This document shows positions 43,183-52,361 of a stretch of DNA of 64,000 bases, one piece after another; positions within the stretch are counted from its first letter, which is position 1; every line of letters starts with the position of its first letter. Position numbers and translations under genes: made by a program. The stretch lies in assembly GCA_017513195.1 (NCBI GenBank), contig JAFXGM010000012.1, positions 40,616 through 104,615 of the forward strand, read 5' to 3'. This stretch comes from Clostridia bacterium (GTDB lineage Bacteria > Bacillota > Clostridia > Oscillospirales > Acutalibacteraceae). The notes beneath the pieces are model-generated. The model worked only from the letters and a program-made list of their open reading frames with translations, was not told where the DNA came from and made no database searches.

Positions 43183-44143
43183 TGTTTTCGGTTTCTTCCT
43201 CTGGTTTTGTATCTTCTATTTCGTCACACGCCTTAAGCGCTGCTATAGCAATTTCTATCATATCGTCCTCGGGTTCCTTTGTGGTTATCTTTTGTAGCCA
43301 CATACCGGGAGCCGAAATTATACGCGTAAGTAGGTTATCATATTTACCGCAAATTTTTAGCAACTCATAGCCGAGCCCGCAAATAAGCGGTAGCATCAAA
43401 ATTTTCGCAGTTATCCAAAGCCAAGCAATATCATAAACACCGGGGAATATCATCTGCACTACGGTCGATACTATCATACTGACAAGTATCATCAGTATCA
43501 AAAACGAGGTTCCGCATCTTGGGTGTAGTCGCTTTTGTTTTTTAACGTTTTCTACGGTTAATTCCAATCCCGCCTCATAACAGAATATGGTTTTATGCTC
43601 GGCACCGTGATACGCAAACACGCGGTGAATATCCTTCATAAAAGAGACTCCCCACATATAAAGCACCAACACTGCAAGCTTTAAAAGTTGTTCTATGCCC
43701 GAACGTACAACCTTTGAAAACGGGGTGCCGGCAAGCCACTCTATGCCCTGTACGGCATATCTTGGTATACCTAAAAACAAAACGAGCGCTAACGCGATAC
43801 CAAGTATGGTGCCCACGGTCATAATAACCGCCGTAAAAGCAGATTGCTTTTTTTCGTCTTTGGGTTTGTCTTTTTCTTCCTCTATATCGGTAAAGCCCGA
43901 TATATCAGCCGACTTCATCATAGCCTTGTAGCCCTGTATCATTGTTTCGATATAGGTCACTATACCGCGAAGTACAGGAAGCTTAAAGATTTTAATTTTA
44001 TCTTTTATACTTTTGTGCTCGATAAAACTAATGTCAATAGTTTTATCGGGCTTGCGTACGGCCATAGCCGTCTTTTTTTGAGGGTTTTTCATCATAATAC
44101 CCTCTATTAGCGCCTGACCGCCAATGCTTGTATATTTTGCCAA
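43169..44143 (-). CDS. DUF1385 membrane protein
   Basis: A 324-residue protein beginning YTSIGGQALIEGIMMKNP, the DUF1385 signature, with FAYHGAEHKTIFCYEAG and HPRCGTSFL in the middle, conserved His/Cys residues suggesting a metal site. About four membrane helices. The family often lies beside prmC or prfA, and its function is unknown. Confidence 0.9.
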   Translation of the reverse strand: MAKYTSIGGQALIEGIMMKNPQKKTAMAVRKPDKTIDISFIEHKSIKDKIKIFKLPVLRGIVTYIETMIQGYKAMMKSADISGFTDIEEEKDKPKDEKKQSAFTAVIMTVGTILGIALALVLFLGIPRYAVQGIEWLAGTPFSKVVRSGIEQLLKLAVLVLYMWGVSFMKDIHRVFAYHGAEHKTIFCYEAGLELTVENVKKQKRLHPRCGTSFLILMILVSMIVSTVVQMIFPGVYDIAWLWITAKILMLPLICGLGYELLKICGKYDNLLTRIISAPGMWLQKITTKEPEDDMIEIAIAALKACDEIEDTKPEEETENNDDI

Positions 44144-44144
44144 T

Positions 44145-45650
44145 TTAGTTTTCTCCTTGCTGTGGGGTTTCTTGCGGTTTTTGCTCTGTTTGTTCGTCTT
44201 CTACGGCTTCAACGGCCTCTTCAATCTTTTCCTCTTCGGGTTCTTCATAAAGCGGCAATACTATTGTAACTGTAGTGCCGACACCTTCGGTGGATTCGAC
44301 AAACAAAAGTCCTTGATGCTGTTTTATAATTTCATCGGCAACCGCAAGGCCTATGCCGCTGCCGCGAACGGTTTTGTTTGATTTAAAGAATTTTTCTTTT
44401 ACGTGCTCTACGTCTTCGGCGGGAATACCAACACCCGTATCCTTAACAACAATACGAACACAGCCCTCTTCGCCCGTTTGCGTTACAAGCACAAGACCGC
44501 CCTTTTCGGTGTATTTTACCGCATTATCTATTACGTTAATAAATACCTGCTTTAGTCGATCGGCATCGGCCATTACTACCGAGCTTTGTACAGGAGGAGT
44601 GTACGAAAGCTCTATGCCCTGCTTTACAGCAAGCTCTACGTACATATCTGCAACGCTGCACAAAAGGTGTGATACGTCTATCGGCTGAACGTTGTTTACA
44701 ATCATTCTGCCCGATTGCATACGAGAAAAGTCGAGCAAATCCTCTACCAGACCTGAAAGTCTTTCGGCCTCGCTAAGCACTACATCTAATCCTCGTGCAA
44801 CCAAATCCTCGTCGGTGCCGAGTGACATTTTTGCCGTTTCGCCCCAGCCACGAATTGCCGTAAGCGGAGTGCGAAGCTCATGCGATACCGAAGATATAAA
44901 ATCGTTTTTCAAGGTCTCGGCGTTTTGAAGCTCTATTGCCATATTGTTAATGTTTTCGCAAAGCTCGCCGATTTCATCGTTATTTTCGTCCTCTATTCTT
45001 ACCTTGAAATCGCCGCCTGCAATTTTACGGGTGATATTGCCCATTTTGCGCAAGCGGGCAATCATAGCCCTTATAAAGAATAGTCCGGACAGTGCACAAA
45101 GTCCTAAAACGGCCAGCGATATTACTACGATTAAAACTATTGTAATATTTATTTTTCCGTATGACGCTTTAAGTGAGGTCACCCATCTGTAAGCGCCTAT
45201 TGCCTCGCCTTTAGAATCATATATAACCTGCGTGCCTGCCATAATATTTTCGCCGCCCGAATTTTCTAAGCGTTCTACCCAAAAGCCCTCGACTTCACCC
45301 TTTGCAAGGTCATATTCGTCCTTTACAACGTCAGACGGTTTAAAGCCTGTGGTTGATATTATGATTTGGCCGCTTTTATCTAATACCTGTACCTCAATTT
45401 TGTTTTTATACTCGAAATCATCAGACAGTAGTATTGCATTATCATAAAAATTTTCTGTATTTGAGGTTGATAGGTTATCAAAAGCCTGAGCATAATCGGT
45501 GGCCTGTGATTGCACGCTACTGAATATCAAATTTACAAACAATAATGCCAATATTACCGCAACCGATATTACGGCAAAAGCAATAATCAAATACACTTTA
45601 AAAAACCATCGCATAGCGATACTTTTAAAATGAAACTGAATCTCTTTCAT
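44145..45650 (-). CDS. Membrane sensor histidine kinase
   Basis: A 501-residue kinase. Helices at about 14-38 and 175-198 enclose an extracellular sensor domain of some 135 residues. HAMP follows (about 200-250), then HisKA with SSVSHELRTPLTAIRGW (phospho-His) and HATPase with NVIDNAVKYTEKGG, DTGVGIP and GSGIGLAVADEIIKQH. The last 35 residues are rich in Glu/Gln. It pairs with the response regulator upstream. Ligand unknown. Confidence 0.93.
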   Translation of the reverse strand: MKEIQFHFKSIAMRWFFKVYLIIAFAVISVAVILALLFVNLIFSSVQSQATDYAQAFDNLSTSNTENFYDNAILLSDDFEYKNKIEVQVLDKSGQIIISTTGFKPSDVVKDEYDLAKGEVEGFWVERLENSGGENIMAGTQVIYDSKGEAIGAYRWVTSLKASYGKINITIVLIVVISLAVLGLCALSGLFFIRAMIARLRKMGNITRKIAGGDFKVRIEDENNDEIGELCENINNMAIELQNAETLKNDFISSVSHELRTPLTAIRGWGETAKMSLGTDEDLVARGLDVVLSEAERLSGLVEDLLDFSRMQSGRMIVNNVQPIDVSHLLCSVADMYVELAVKQGIELSYTPPVQSSVVMADADRLKQVFINVIDNAVKYTEKGGLVLVTQTGEEGCVRIVVKDTGVGIPAEDVEHVKEKFFKSNKTVRGSGIGLAVADEIIKQHQGLLFVESTEGVGTTVTIVLPLYEEPEEEKIEEAVEAVEDEQTEQKPQETPQQGEN

Positions 45651-45689
45651 GCAATCCCACCACCTTTCTGCTAAAATTTTAATTTAAAA

Positions 45690-46400
45690 TCAGGTTGCTG
45701 TTGTGTCCCACATATAGCCTCTACCCCAAACTGTTACGATAAACTTAGGGTCAGAAGCATCTTCTTCTATCTTCATTCGAAGACGTCTTATATTTACGTC
45801 TACAATTTTTTCTTCGCCAAAATATTCTTCGCCCCATATTTTATGCAAAATTACCGTTCTGCCTATCGGCTCGTCAGGGTTGGCAAAGAAATATTCCATA
45901 ATTTGAAATTCTATTTGCGTAAGCTCTATATTTTTACCGTCCTTTGAAAGTGAACGGCTGCGCAAGTCAAGCACAAAGCGTCCCGATTCAATCTGTGTAG
46001 ATGGTTTTGTCGGTGCAATGGGCTTGCTTTTGCTAACACGGCGATACAGCGAATCAACACGAGCCAATAGCTCGGTTGGGCTAAACGGCTTTGTTACGTA
46101 ATCGTCGGCGCCAATCATAAGTCCGCTTATTTTATCCATCTCTTGCGATTTTGCCGTAAGCATTATTATGCCTATTGACTCCGAACGGTTTCTTAGCTCC
46201 TTACACAAAGCAAAACCGTCCATGCCCGGCATCATAACGTCAAGCAGCGCTATGTCAAAACCCTTTGGATCGTTATCATATATTTCAAGTGCTTCTTCGC
46301 CGCTTCCGGCTTCAACAGTTTCATAACCTACACGTTTTAAATTTATAGCTTCAAATTCGCGGATAGCAACTTCGTCTTCAACTATAAGTACTCTTTTCAC
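45690..46400 (-). CDS. OmpR/PhoB-family response regulator
   Basis: A 236-residue protein starting with GTG. Receiver motifs are VLIVEDE, ALLDVMMPGMDGF (phospho-Asp) and DDYVTKPFS. The C-terminal winged helix has LTQIEFQIMEYF and VDVNIRRLRMKIE. An AGAGGTG site 7 bp upstream of GTG 46400 decides the start. It lies between the lipoprotein and the kinase, with 10-bp and 39-bp gaps. Confidence 0.94.
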   Translation of the reverse strand: MKRVLIVEDEVAIREFEAINLKRVGYETVEAGSGEEALEIYDNDPKGFDIALLDVMMPGMDGFALCKELRNRSESIGIIMLTAKSQEMDKISGLMIGADDYVTKPFSPTELLARVDSLYRRVSKSKPIAPTKPSTQIESGRFVLDLRSRSLSKDGKNIELTQIEFQIMEYFFANPDEPIGRTVILHKIWGEEYFGEEKIVDVNIRRLRMKIEEDASDPKFIVTVWGRGYMWDTTAT

Positions 46401-46410
46401 TATTGCACCT

Positions 46411-47727
46411 CTATTGTTCAATCAAATAAAATGTTTCTTTTATAAAATCAACCGTTATCATAAATGAGCCAGCGCCTTCGCCCAATTCAACAACAAACAC
46501 CTTGTCTCCAAATTGTAACAACTCGTGCTTATTTCCACGGGCATAATCGGTGCTTACCCAATCGTCAGCATCGACCGCTGTAATTGTAAAGAGCTCTTTA
46601 CCAAGTATATTATTTATGGAATCATAATGGTAAACTTTTCTTTCGTGGGTTTCTATATTTTTATAAACCGCTATGTAGCCTATCATACTCTTTGGCACGG
46701 TAATATAATAGCCGTCGACGGTGTTCATAATCGTGACGTTTTTTATCGAAAGCTTTTGTCCGTCAAAGGAACACCAATTTGTATAATACAGCTTTTCACC
46801 ATCGGTTTGTGCGTTTGGCAGGTCACTTGCAACGGGTATCTCCAATATTCCGTCGTTGTTTATATCCTTCGTTTCTATCGAAGCGGCTCGGTATGTAGAA
46901 ATATTTTCAAAGGTATTCTCGCTATCAAGCAACGGATTTATAAGTTCTTCGTCTGATAAGAATAAAACCTCTGTTACCGAACCTACACCCTTGATTTCGT
47001 CAATATAAATTGCCTTTTGTCCGTTTGATAAAACCGATAAAACAGGAGCGTTGGCGCTTTTAACGCTGGCATCCATCAAGCAACCCCTTGTTTGAACAAT
47101 TTCATTGTTTTTAAAATCAAACACCATTGCTTTATTTGTTTTTTCTACTGTAGAAAGCAAATGAACGAAAAGCTCATTAGAACCATTGGCGTCAAGGTCA
47201 CAACACAAGAAATTTGTATATTCTTGTATTATTTTTTGAGTCAGCACATTATCTACGAACGTAAACACGCTAAGCTTCTTTTCGCTTGAGCCATTAACGT
47301 CCCATCCGACCAGAATCTCCTTGTTTCCGTCACCGTTAATATCACAAAACTCTACCTTCTCTACACCGGTTGCAATCATTGTTTGATCTGAAACCGACAC
47401 CCACTTACCATCCTTTTGGCAAATAGCATTTATGTGAAGGGTTGTCATTTCGTCATTAGCAGTATTATAAAAGGCAAATGCCTCATAGTTTTCGTCGCCG
47501 TTTATGTCCTGCAAAATTATTGCCGAGCGATGCTCACCCGAGGTGGGGTACTCAAGGTCACAATCCTCACCCGCCATATCGTGAAGCGCATTTGCTATAA
47601 GCGACATTTCACCCGTAAGCTCCGGCGGTGATACTAGTTCATCGGTGTTTTCAACGAACGCGCAGCCGCAGCTTGCAATACAAATTGCAACGGTCAACAA
47701 CGCTAAAATTATGTTTTTAATCCTCAC
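46411..47727 (-). CDS. Lipoprotein with FG-GAP/VCBS-like repeats, linked to a two-component system
   Basis: A 438-residue protein starting with GTG 47727, placed 8 bp after GGGGG. The signal peptide ends CIASCGC (lipobox). Repeated segments such as LQDINGDENYEAFAFY, FCDINGDGNKEILVGW and TKDINNDGILEIPVA contain D-x-N-x-D-G calcium-loop patterns of beta-propeller repeats. It is likely on the outer membrane face. As first gene of the kinase operon it could act as a sensor accessory; this is inference from position. Confidence 0.8.
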   Translation of the reverse strand: MRIKNIILALLTVAICIASCGCAFVENTDELVSPPELTGEMSLIANALHDMAGEDCDLEYPTSGEHRSAIILQDINGDENYEAFAFYNTANDEMTTLHINAICQKDGKWVSVSDQTMIATGVEKVEFCDINGDGNKEILVGWDVNGSSEKKLSVFTFVDNVLTQKIIQEYTNFLCCDLDANGSNELFVHLLSTVEKTNKAMVFDFKNNEIVQTRGCLMDASVKSANAPVLSVLSNGQKAIYIDEIKGVGSVTEVLFLSDEELINPLLDSENTFENISTYRAASIETKDINNDGILEIPVASDLPNAQTDGEKLYYTNWCSFDGQKLSIKNVTIMNTVDGYYITVPKSMIGYIAVYKNIETHERKVYHYDSINNILGKELFTITAVDADDWVSTDYARGNKHELLQFGDKVFVVELGEGAGSFMITVDFIKETFYLIEQ

Positions 47728-47826
47728 GGCATACGCCCCCTTTATAAACATATTTATACATAGTGCATTATAACATAATATATTGTAAAAATAAAGATAT
47801 TTTTAACTAATTTTTAAACAAAATCA

Positions 47827-47855
47827 TTGCAAGAATGTTAATTTTATTGTAATAT
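47827..47855 (+). promoter_or_regulatory. Promoter of the radical-SAM pair
   Basis: TTGCAA (47827-47832), 17 bp, TAATAT (47850-47855), 30 bp before the start codon. Confidence 0.55.
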
Positions 47856-47884
47856 TTATTTAACAATTAAGGCTTGGTGAAAAT

Positions 47885-49729
47885 ATGGACGAAAAAAGAT
47901 TTGAACAACTGCTACTTACGGTTCAAAAACCCGGTAGATATTCAGGCGGAGAGGTAAATCAGGTAATGAAAAATGCACAAGACGTTGACGTGCGTTTTGC
48001 CTTTTGCTTCCCCGACACTTACGAAATCGGTATGAGCCATTTGGGTATGAAAATACTCTATTCGCTTTTTAATGAGCGTGACGATATTTGGTGCGAGCGT
48101 GTTTTTGCGCCGTGGATTGATTTCGAAAAGGTTATGCGCGATAACGACATACCGCTTTATGCGCTCGAAAGCCGCGACTCTATCCGCGATTTTGATTTTG
48201 TTGGCTTTACACTTCAGTATGAACTTTCTTATACAAATATTCTTACTATGCTCGACCTTGGCAGAATTCCATTAAAGTCGTGCGACCGCGACGACTCTTA
48301 CCCCATTGTTGTTGCGGGCGGTCCTTGCGCTTGTAATCCAGAACCTCTTGCCGACTTTATTGACATTTTCTTTTTGGGTGAGGGCGAAAAGGTTGACCTT
48401 CAAGTTATTGACCTTTACAAAGAATGCCGGAAAAGCGGATACAGTAAAATCGACTTTTTAAGAAAAGCCGCCAAAATTAAGGGTGTTTACGTGCCGGCTC
48501 TTTATGATTTTACATATAACAAGGACGGAACCATTGCCGCCATTACCCCAAAGGGCGATGCCCCTGCGGTTATAGAAAAGCGCATCGAAGAAAATTTGGA
48601 TGAAACATACTACCCCGACCGATTTGTAGTACCGTTTATTGAGGCGGTGCACGACCGTGCCGTACAGGAGGTTTTTCGCGGCTGTATCCGCGGATGCCGC
48701 TTTTGCCAAGCGGGTTATATATATCGCCCCGTGCGTGAAAAAAGCGCCTCGGTTGTAAACCGTCAGGCAAGGGCGCTTTGCAAAAACACCGGCTATGACG
48801 AGATGTCACTATCGAGTCTTTCAACCAGCGACTATACCCAGCTTGAAGAAATGCTTGACGAAATGCTTTCTTGGACCGAGTGCGATAAAATAGCGCTGTC
48901 GCTACCGTCGCTTCGTATTGATAACTTTAGCGAAGAGCTAATGCAAAAAATTAACCGCCTTAAAAAAAGCGGTCTTACCTTTGCGCCCGAAGCAGGTACA
49001 CAAAGACTTCGTGACGTTATAAATAAAAACATTACCGAGGATGATATTCTTACCACCTGCGCTACGGCATTTCGTGGCGGTTATACCGCGGTAAAACTTT
49101 ACTTTATGATGGGACTTCCTACCGAAACAGACGAAGATATAGTAGGAATTGCAGAGCTTGCTCAAAAAATAGTTGACCTTTACTACAACCTGCCCGAAAA
49201 GCCAAAGGGCAAGGCAGTAAACGTATCAATAAGTGTGGCAAACTTTGTTCCAAAGCCACATACACCATTCCAGTTTGAGCCACAAATCACCCGTGAAGAA
49301 ATGATTAGAAAGCAAATGCTTCTAAAAGATAGCATAAAGAGCAAAAAAATTACCCTTAACTATCACGAAAACAAGACAAGCTTTTTAGAAGGCGTTTTTG
49401 CACGAGGTGACCGACGTCTTGGTGCGGTTATAGAAGCGGCATACAAAAAAGGTTGCCGTTTTGACGGCTGGGACGAGTGCTTTGAGATGGACAAATGGCT
49501 TGCGGCCTTTGACGAATGTAAGGTAAGCCCCGAATTTTACGCAAATCGCACCCGTAGCTTTGACGAGATTACGCCTTGGGAGCACCTTGATTACCGCATC
49601 ACAAAGGAATTTTTAATTCGTGAAAATATGGCAGCCCACGCTGCGTGCACTACTCCTAATTGCCGCGAAAAATGTGCCGGCTGCGGAGCAAATTCATACG
49701 GAAAGGGTGTTTGCTTTGAAAAACGTTAG
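47885..49729 (+). CDS. TIGR03960-family B12-binding-like radical SAM protein
   Basis: A 614-residue protein. The N-terminal half contains VRFAFCFPDTYEIGMSHLG and VAGGPCACNPEPLADF, a cobalamin-binding-like fold. The radical-SAM motif is CIRGCRFC followed by QAGYIYRPVREK. TFAPEAGTQRLRDVINK belongs to the barrel. It is always paired with the TIGR03936 protein that follows. Its reaction is not established; roles near RNase G and ribosomal proteins have been guessed from context. Confidence 0.9.
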   Translation: MDEKRFEQLLLTVQKPGRYSGGEVNQVMKNAQDVDVRFAFCFPDTYEIGMSHLGMKILYSLFNERDDIWCERVFAPWIDFEKVMRDNDIPLYALESRDSIRDFDFVGFTLQYELSYTNILTMLDLGRIPLKSCDRDDSYPIVVAGGPCACNPEPLADFIDIFFLGEGEKVDLQVIDLYKECRKSGYSKIDFLRKAAKIKGVYVPALYDFTYNKDGTIAAITPKGDAPAVIEKRIEENLDETYYPDRFVVPFIEAVHDRAVQEVFRGCIRGCRFCQAGYIYRPVREKSASVVNRQARALCKNTGYDEMSLSSLSTSDYTQLEEMLDEMLSWTECDKIALSLPSLRIDNFSEELMQKINRLKKSGLTFAPEAGTQRLRDVINKNITEDDILTTCATAFRGGYTAVKLYFMMGLPTETDEDIVGIAELAQKIVDLYYNLPEKPKGKAVNVSISVANFVPKPHTPFQFEPQITREEMIRKQMLLKDSIKSKKITLNYHENKTSFLEGVFARGDRRLGAVIEAAYKKGCRFDGWDECFEMDKWLAAFDECKVSPEFYANRTRSFDEITPWEHLDYRITKEFLIRENMAAHAACTTPNCREKCAGCGANSYGKGVCFEKR

Positions 49730-50366
49730 ACTTTTTTATAAAAAGAGTGACCGTATGAGGTTTATTTCACACCTTGATATGACACGTTTTATGTCACGCA
49801 CCATTCGCCGAGCCGAGCTTCCCGTATGGTATACCGAGGGCTTTAACCCACACCTTTATATGACCTTTGCGTTGCCTCTGTCTTTAGGCTTTGAAAGCGA
49901 TTATGAGGTTGTCGATATTCGTCTTTTGGACGATAACTATGATATATCAACCCTACCCCAAAAGTTAAATGCCGTTTGTCCCCCGTATATCACCTTTTTA
50001 AAGGCGGCAGAGCCCATTAAAAAAGCGGGCGACGTTGCGGCGGCAGAGTTTGTAATAACCTTTGATGACGGTGGAGAAATCGGTGACAGTCTAAGTGCAT
50101 TTTTAAGCAGAGGCAGCATAGTGGTTTTAAAGAAAACCAAAAAAGGCGGCGAAAAGGAAATTGAGGTTGGCGATAAAATTAAATCGTTTGAAACCGAAAT
50201 TTTAGACGGAAACACCGTTTTAAAAATCACACTCCCCGCAGGTAGTACCGAAAATCTGAATCCCGAGCTATTTTTAAACAAGTTTTTTGAAGAAAATGGA
50301 AAATATTACTGTTATAAAATAAATAGGACTGCTATAATTGATACAGGTGGAAAACTTTTTGTTTAA
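49716..50366 (+). CDS. TIGR03936/DUF2344 radical-SAM-associated protein
   Basis: About 216 residues. The core starts NVRLFYKKSDRMRFISHLDMTRFM, then RAELPVWYTEGFNPHLYMTFALPLSLG, which are family signatures. A TTG at 49716, about 9 bp behind AAAGGG, is the best start and overlaps the previous gene by 14 bp; a GTG at 49707 is possible. The family is usually followed by RNase G and rplU/rpmA, which are absent here: a structured gene-free region comes next. Confidence 0.87.
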   Translation: MKNVRLFYKKSDRMRFISHLDMTRFMSRTIRRAELPVWYTEGFNPHLYMTFALPLSLGFESDYEVVDIRLLDDNYDISTLPQKLNAVCPPYITFLKAAEPIKKAGDVAAAEFVITFDDGGEIGDSLSAFLSRGSIVVLKKTKKGGEKEIEVGDKIKSFETEILDGNTVLKITLPAGSTENLNPELFLNKFFEENGKYYCYKINRTAIIDTGGKLFV

Positions 50367-50386
50367 TGCACAATGCACAATTAACA

Positions 50387-50428
50387 AAAACACAAGACCC
50401 TACTTTTTTAAGTAGGGTCTTGTGTTTT
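50387..50428 (+). terminator. Terminator after the radical-SAM pair
   Basis: Perfect arms from AAAACACAAGACCCTACTT to its complement with a T4 loop, followed by a short T-run. Confidence 0.85.
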
Positions 50429-50560
50429 GGGTTTGGCAACTGCGTCGCAGCAGAGTCGCGTTTGGTTTATTATACGCTAAAACCTAAAAATATATTTAAT
50501 ATAAAACAAATTGTTATAAATCTTTTGTTTTGGTTTGAAGCACACTTTAATTTTCAATTT

Positions 50561-50920
50561 AAAAAGCACTCATCAGAGAGACACTTCGTAAAGAAGTCGT
50601 CTCTCTGTTTTTATATAAAAATGACACTTTACGCAAAAGCGAAAGTGTCATAGTGGGTTACGTACTTTAAAATATATATGAGTTACTTGCTGAAAACAAG
50701 AAATTTATTTTTCTGCAGGTTCAAGTGATATTTTGCCTTGCGGCAAAGTGATATTGAAACCTAGTGGTTTCAGTTATATTATATTCGCCTTAAAAACTGT
50801 CCGTAGGACAATACCACGATGCAAAGCATCATATAACTGCGAAGCAATATAACTCGCCACAAGGCGAATATAACTGGGGCACCTTCCTTACGGAGGGTGC
50901 CCCAACGATGAGTGCTTTTT
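50561..50920. repeat. Structured repeat element A: nine hairpins inside a 14-bp terminal inverted repeat
   Basis: The gene-free stretch 50429-50924 is dominated by this element. Outer arms AAAAAGCACTCATC (50561-50574) and GATGAGTGCTTTTT (50907-50920) are exact complements. Inside are hairpins at 50574-50607, 50621-50651, 50731-50747, 50755-50772, 50798-50810, 50818-50830, 50839-50845, 50855-50866 and 50876-50903. Linkers are GTGATAT, GTGATAT and GTTATAT on the left, and ATATAACT or AATATAACT three times on the right, that is, the opposite orientation. A further pair, ATTCGCCTT (about 50783) and AAGGCGAAT (50861-50869), spans the centre. No open reading frame looks real. Confidence 0.85.
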
Positions 50921-50924
50921 TATC

Positions 50925-52361
50925 TTAGTACGCTTTGCCCCAATAGAGCATTTTGTCGGCCTTTTTGCCGCAGCAAACACAGGTGTCGCCAATATGTTCT
51001 TGCTCAAAAGGAATGCAACGCGAGGTAACGCCTGCAATTTCTTTTAGCTTATCTTCACATTCGCGGTCGCCACACCACATCGCACGTATAAATCCGGGCT
51101 TTGTGTCGGCAATTTCTTTCATTTCGTCAAGGTTTTTAGCGTCGTAGGTCATTGTTTCACGACGTTCGAGTGCCTTGTTATAAAGTGCATCGTGGTACTC
51201 TGCCAAAATCTCGGGTATGCGGGTGGTAAGCTCGTCAAGATTTACAAAAATCTTTTCACGGTTGTCACGACGAACAACAACACACTGGTTGTTTTCAATA
51301 TCGCGTGGACCGATTTCAAGACGAAGCGGCACGCCCTTCATTTCATATTCGGCAAACTTCCAACCGGGAGTTTGTTCTGAATTATCAAGCTTTACTCGGC
51401 AAACCGTTTTAAGTGTGTTGCAAATCTCGGTTGCCTTTTCTACAACGCCCTCTTTGTGAGATGCAATTGGAACGATTACAACCTGAATAGGAGCAATCGC
51501 AGGTGGCAACACAAGGCCGTTATCATCACCGTGGGTCATAATAACCGCGCCAATTAGACGGGTGGTTGTACCCCAAGAGGTCTGATGTGGATGAACAAGT
51601 TTATTATCTTTATCGGTATATTGAACCTCAAACGCGCGTGAGAAACCGTCGCCAAAGTAGTGTGAAGTACCGCTTTGAAGCGCCTTACCATCGTGCATTA
51701 AAGCCTCGATTGTGTAGGTTGCCTCGGCACCTGCAAATTTTTCCTTGTCGGTCTTTTGTCCCTTTACAACAGGCATAGCAAGAGCCTCTTTTGCAAAGCG
51801 GGCATACACGTTTAGCATCTGCTCGGTCTCTTGTCTTGCTTCCTCTGCAGTAGCGTGAAGGGTGTGACCCTCTTGCCACAAGAATTCACGTGAACGAAGG
51901 AACGGACGGGTGGTCTTTTCCCAACGAACTACGCTGCACCACTGATTATAAAGCTTTGGCAGGTCGCGGTATGAGTGTACAATATTTTTAAAGTGATCAC
52001 AGAAAAGTGTTTCACTGGTAGGACGCACACAAAGACGCTCTTCCAATTCTTCGGCACCGCCGTGTGTTACCCAAGCAACCTCGGGTGCAAAACCTTCAAC
52101 GTGATCCTTTTCCTTTTGTAAAAGACTTTCGGGAATGAACATTGGCATATACACGTTTTCGTGGCCGAGTTCCTTGAACATACCGTCCATAATATGCTGA
52201 ATGTTTTCCCAAATGGCATAACCGTAAGGGCGAATAATCATACAGCCTTTAACCGATGCATAGTCGATAAGCTCGGCCTTTATGCACACGTCGGTATACC
52301 ATTTTGCAAAGTCCTCATCCATAGAGGTTATTGCTTTTACTAACTTGTCATTGTTTTTCAT
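50925..52361 (-). CDS. proS: Prolyl-tRNA synthetase (short, archaeal/eukaryotic-like type)
   Basis: A 478-residue class II synthetase without the editing insertion of the long bacterial form. Motif 2 lies in [32 protein letters not shown], and [26 protein letters not shown] is motif 3. A C-terminal zinc-like domain holds CGDRECE and CVCCGKK. Charges tRNA-Pro. The ATG at 52361 is preferred, with GGTGA upstream; it overlaps the amidase gene by 14 bp. Only minor doubt remains over the start. Confidence 0.95.
   Translation of the reverse strand: MKNNDKLVKAITSMDEDFAKWYTDVCIKAELIDYASVKGCMIIRPYGYAIWENIQHIMDGMFKELGHENVYMPMFIPESLLQKEKDHVEGFAPEVAWVTHGGAEELEERLCVRPTSETLFCDHFKNIVHSYRDLPKLYNQWCSVVRWEKTTRPFLRSREFLWQEGHTLHATAEEARQETEQMLNVYARFAKEALAMPVVKGQKTDKEKFAGAEATYTIEALMHDGKALQSGTSHYFGDGFSRAFEVQYTDKDNKLVHPHQTSWGTTTRLIGAVIMTHGDDNGLVLPPAIAPIQVVIVPIASHKEGVVEKATEICNTLKTVCRVKLDNSEQTPGWKFAEYEMKGVPLRLEIGPRDIENNQCVVVRRDNREKIFVNLDELTTRIPEILAEYHDALYNKALERRETMTYDAKNLDEMKEIADTKPGFIRAMWCGDRECEDKLKEIAGVTSRCIPFEQEHIGDTCVCCGKKADKMLYWGKAY

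Noticed and set aside
50366-50653. Plus-strand open frame of 95 codons
   Set aside because: It runs through a terminator and two hairpins, starts at the previous stop codon and has no ribosome site or recognisable sequence.
50725-50875. Short repeats with regular spacing, at first sight CRISPR-like
   Set aside because: Linkers are only 7-9 nt, the intervening segments are self-complementary hairpins rather than unique spacers, linker orientation flips at the centre, and there are no cas genes.
50561-50920. Element A as a standard MITE derived from an insertion sequence
   Set aside because: Terminal inverted repeats fit, but no target duplication could be recognised at the borders and the interior is made of hairpin modules rather than a decayed transposase. 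Left open in the findings rather than called a mobile element.
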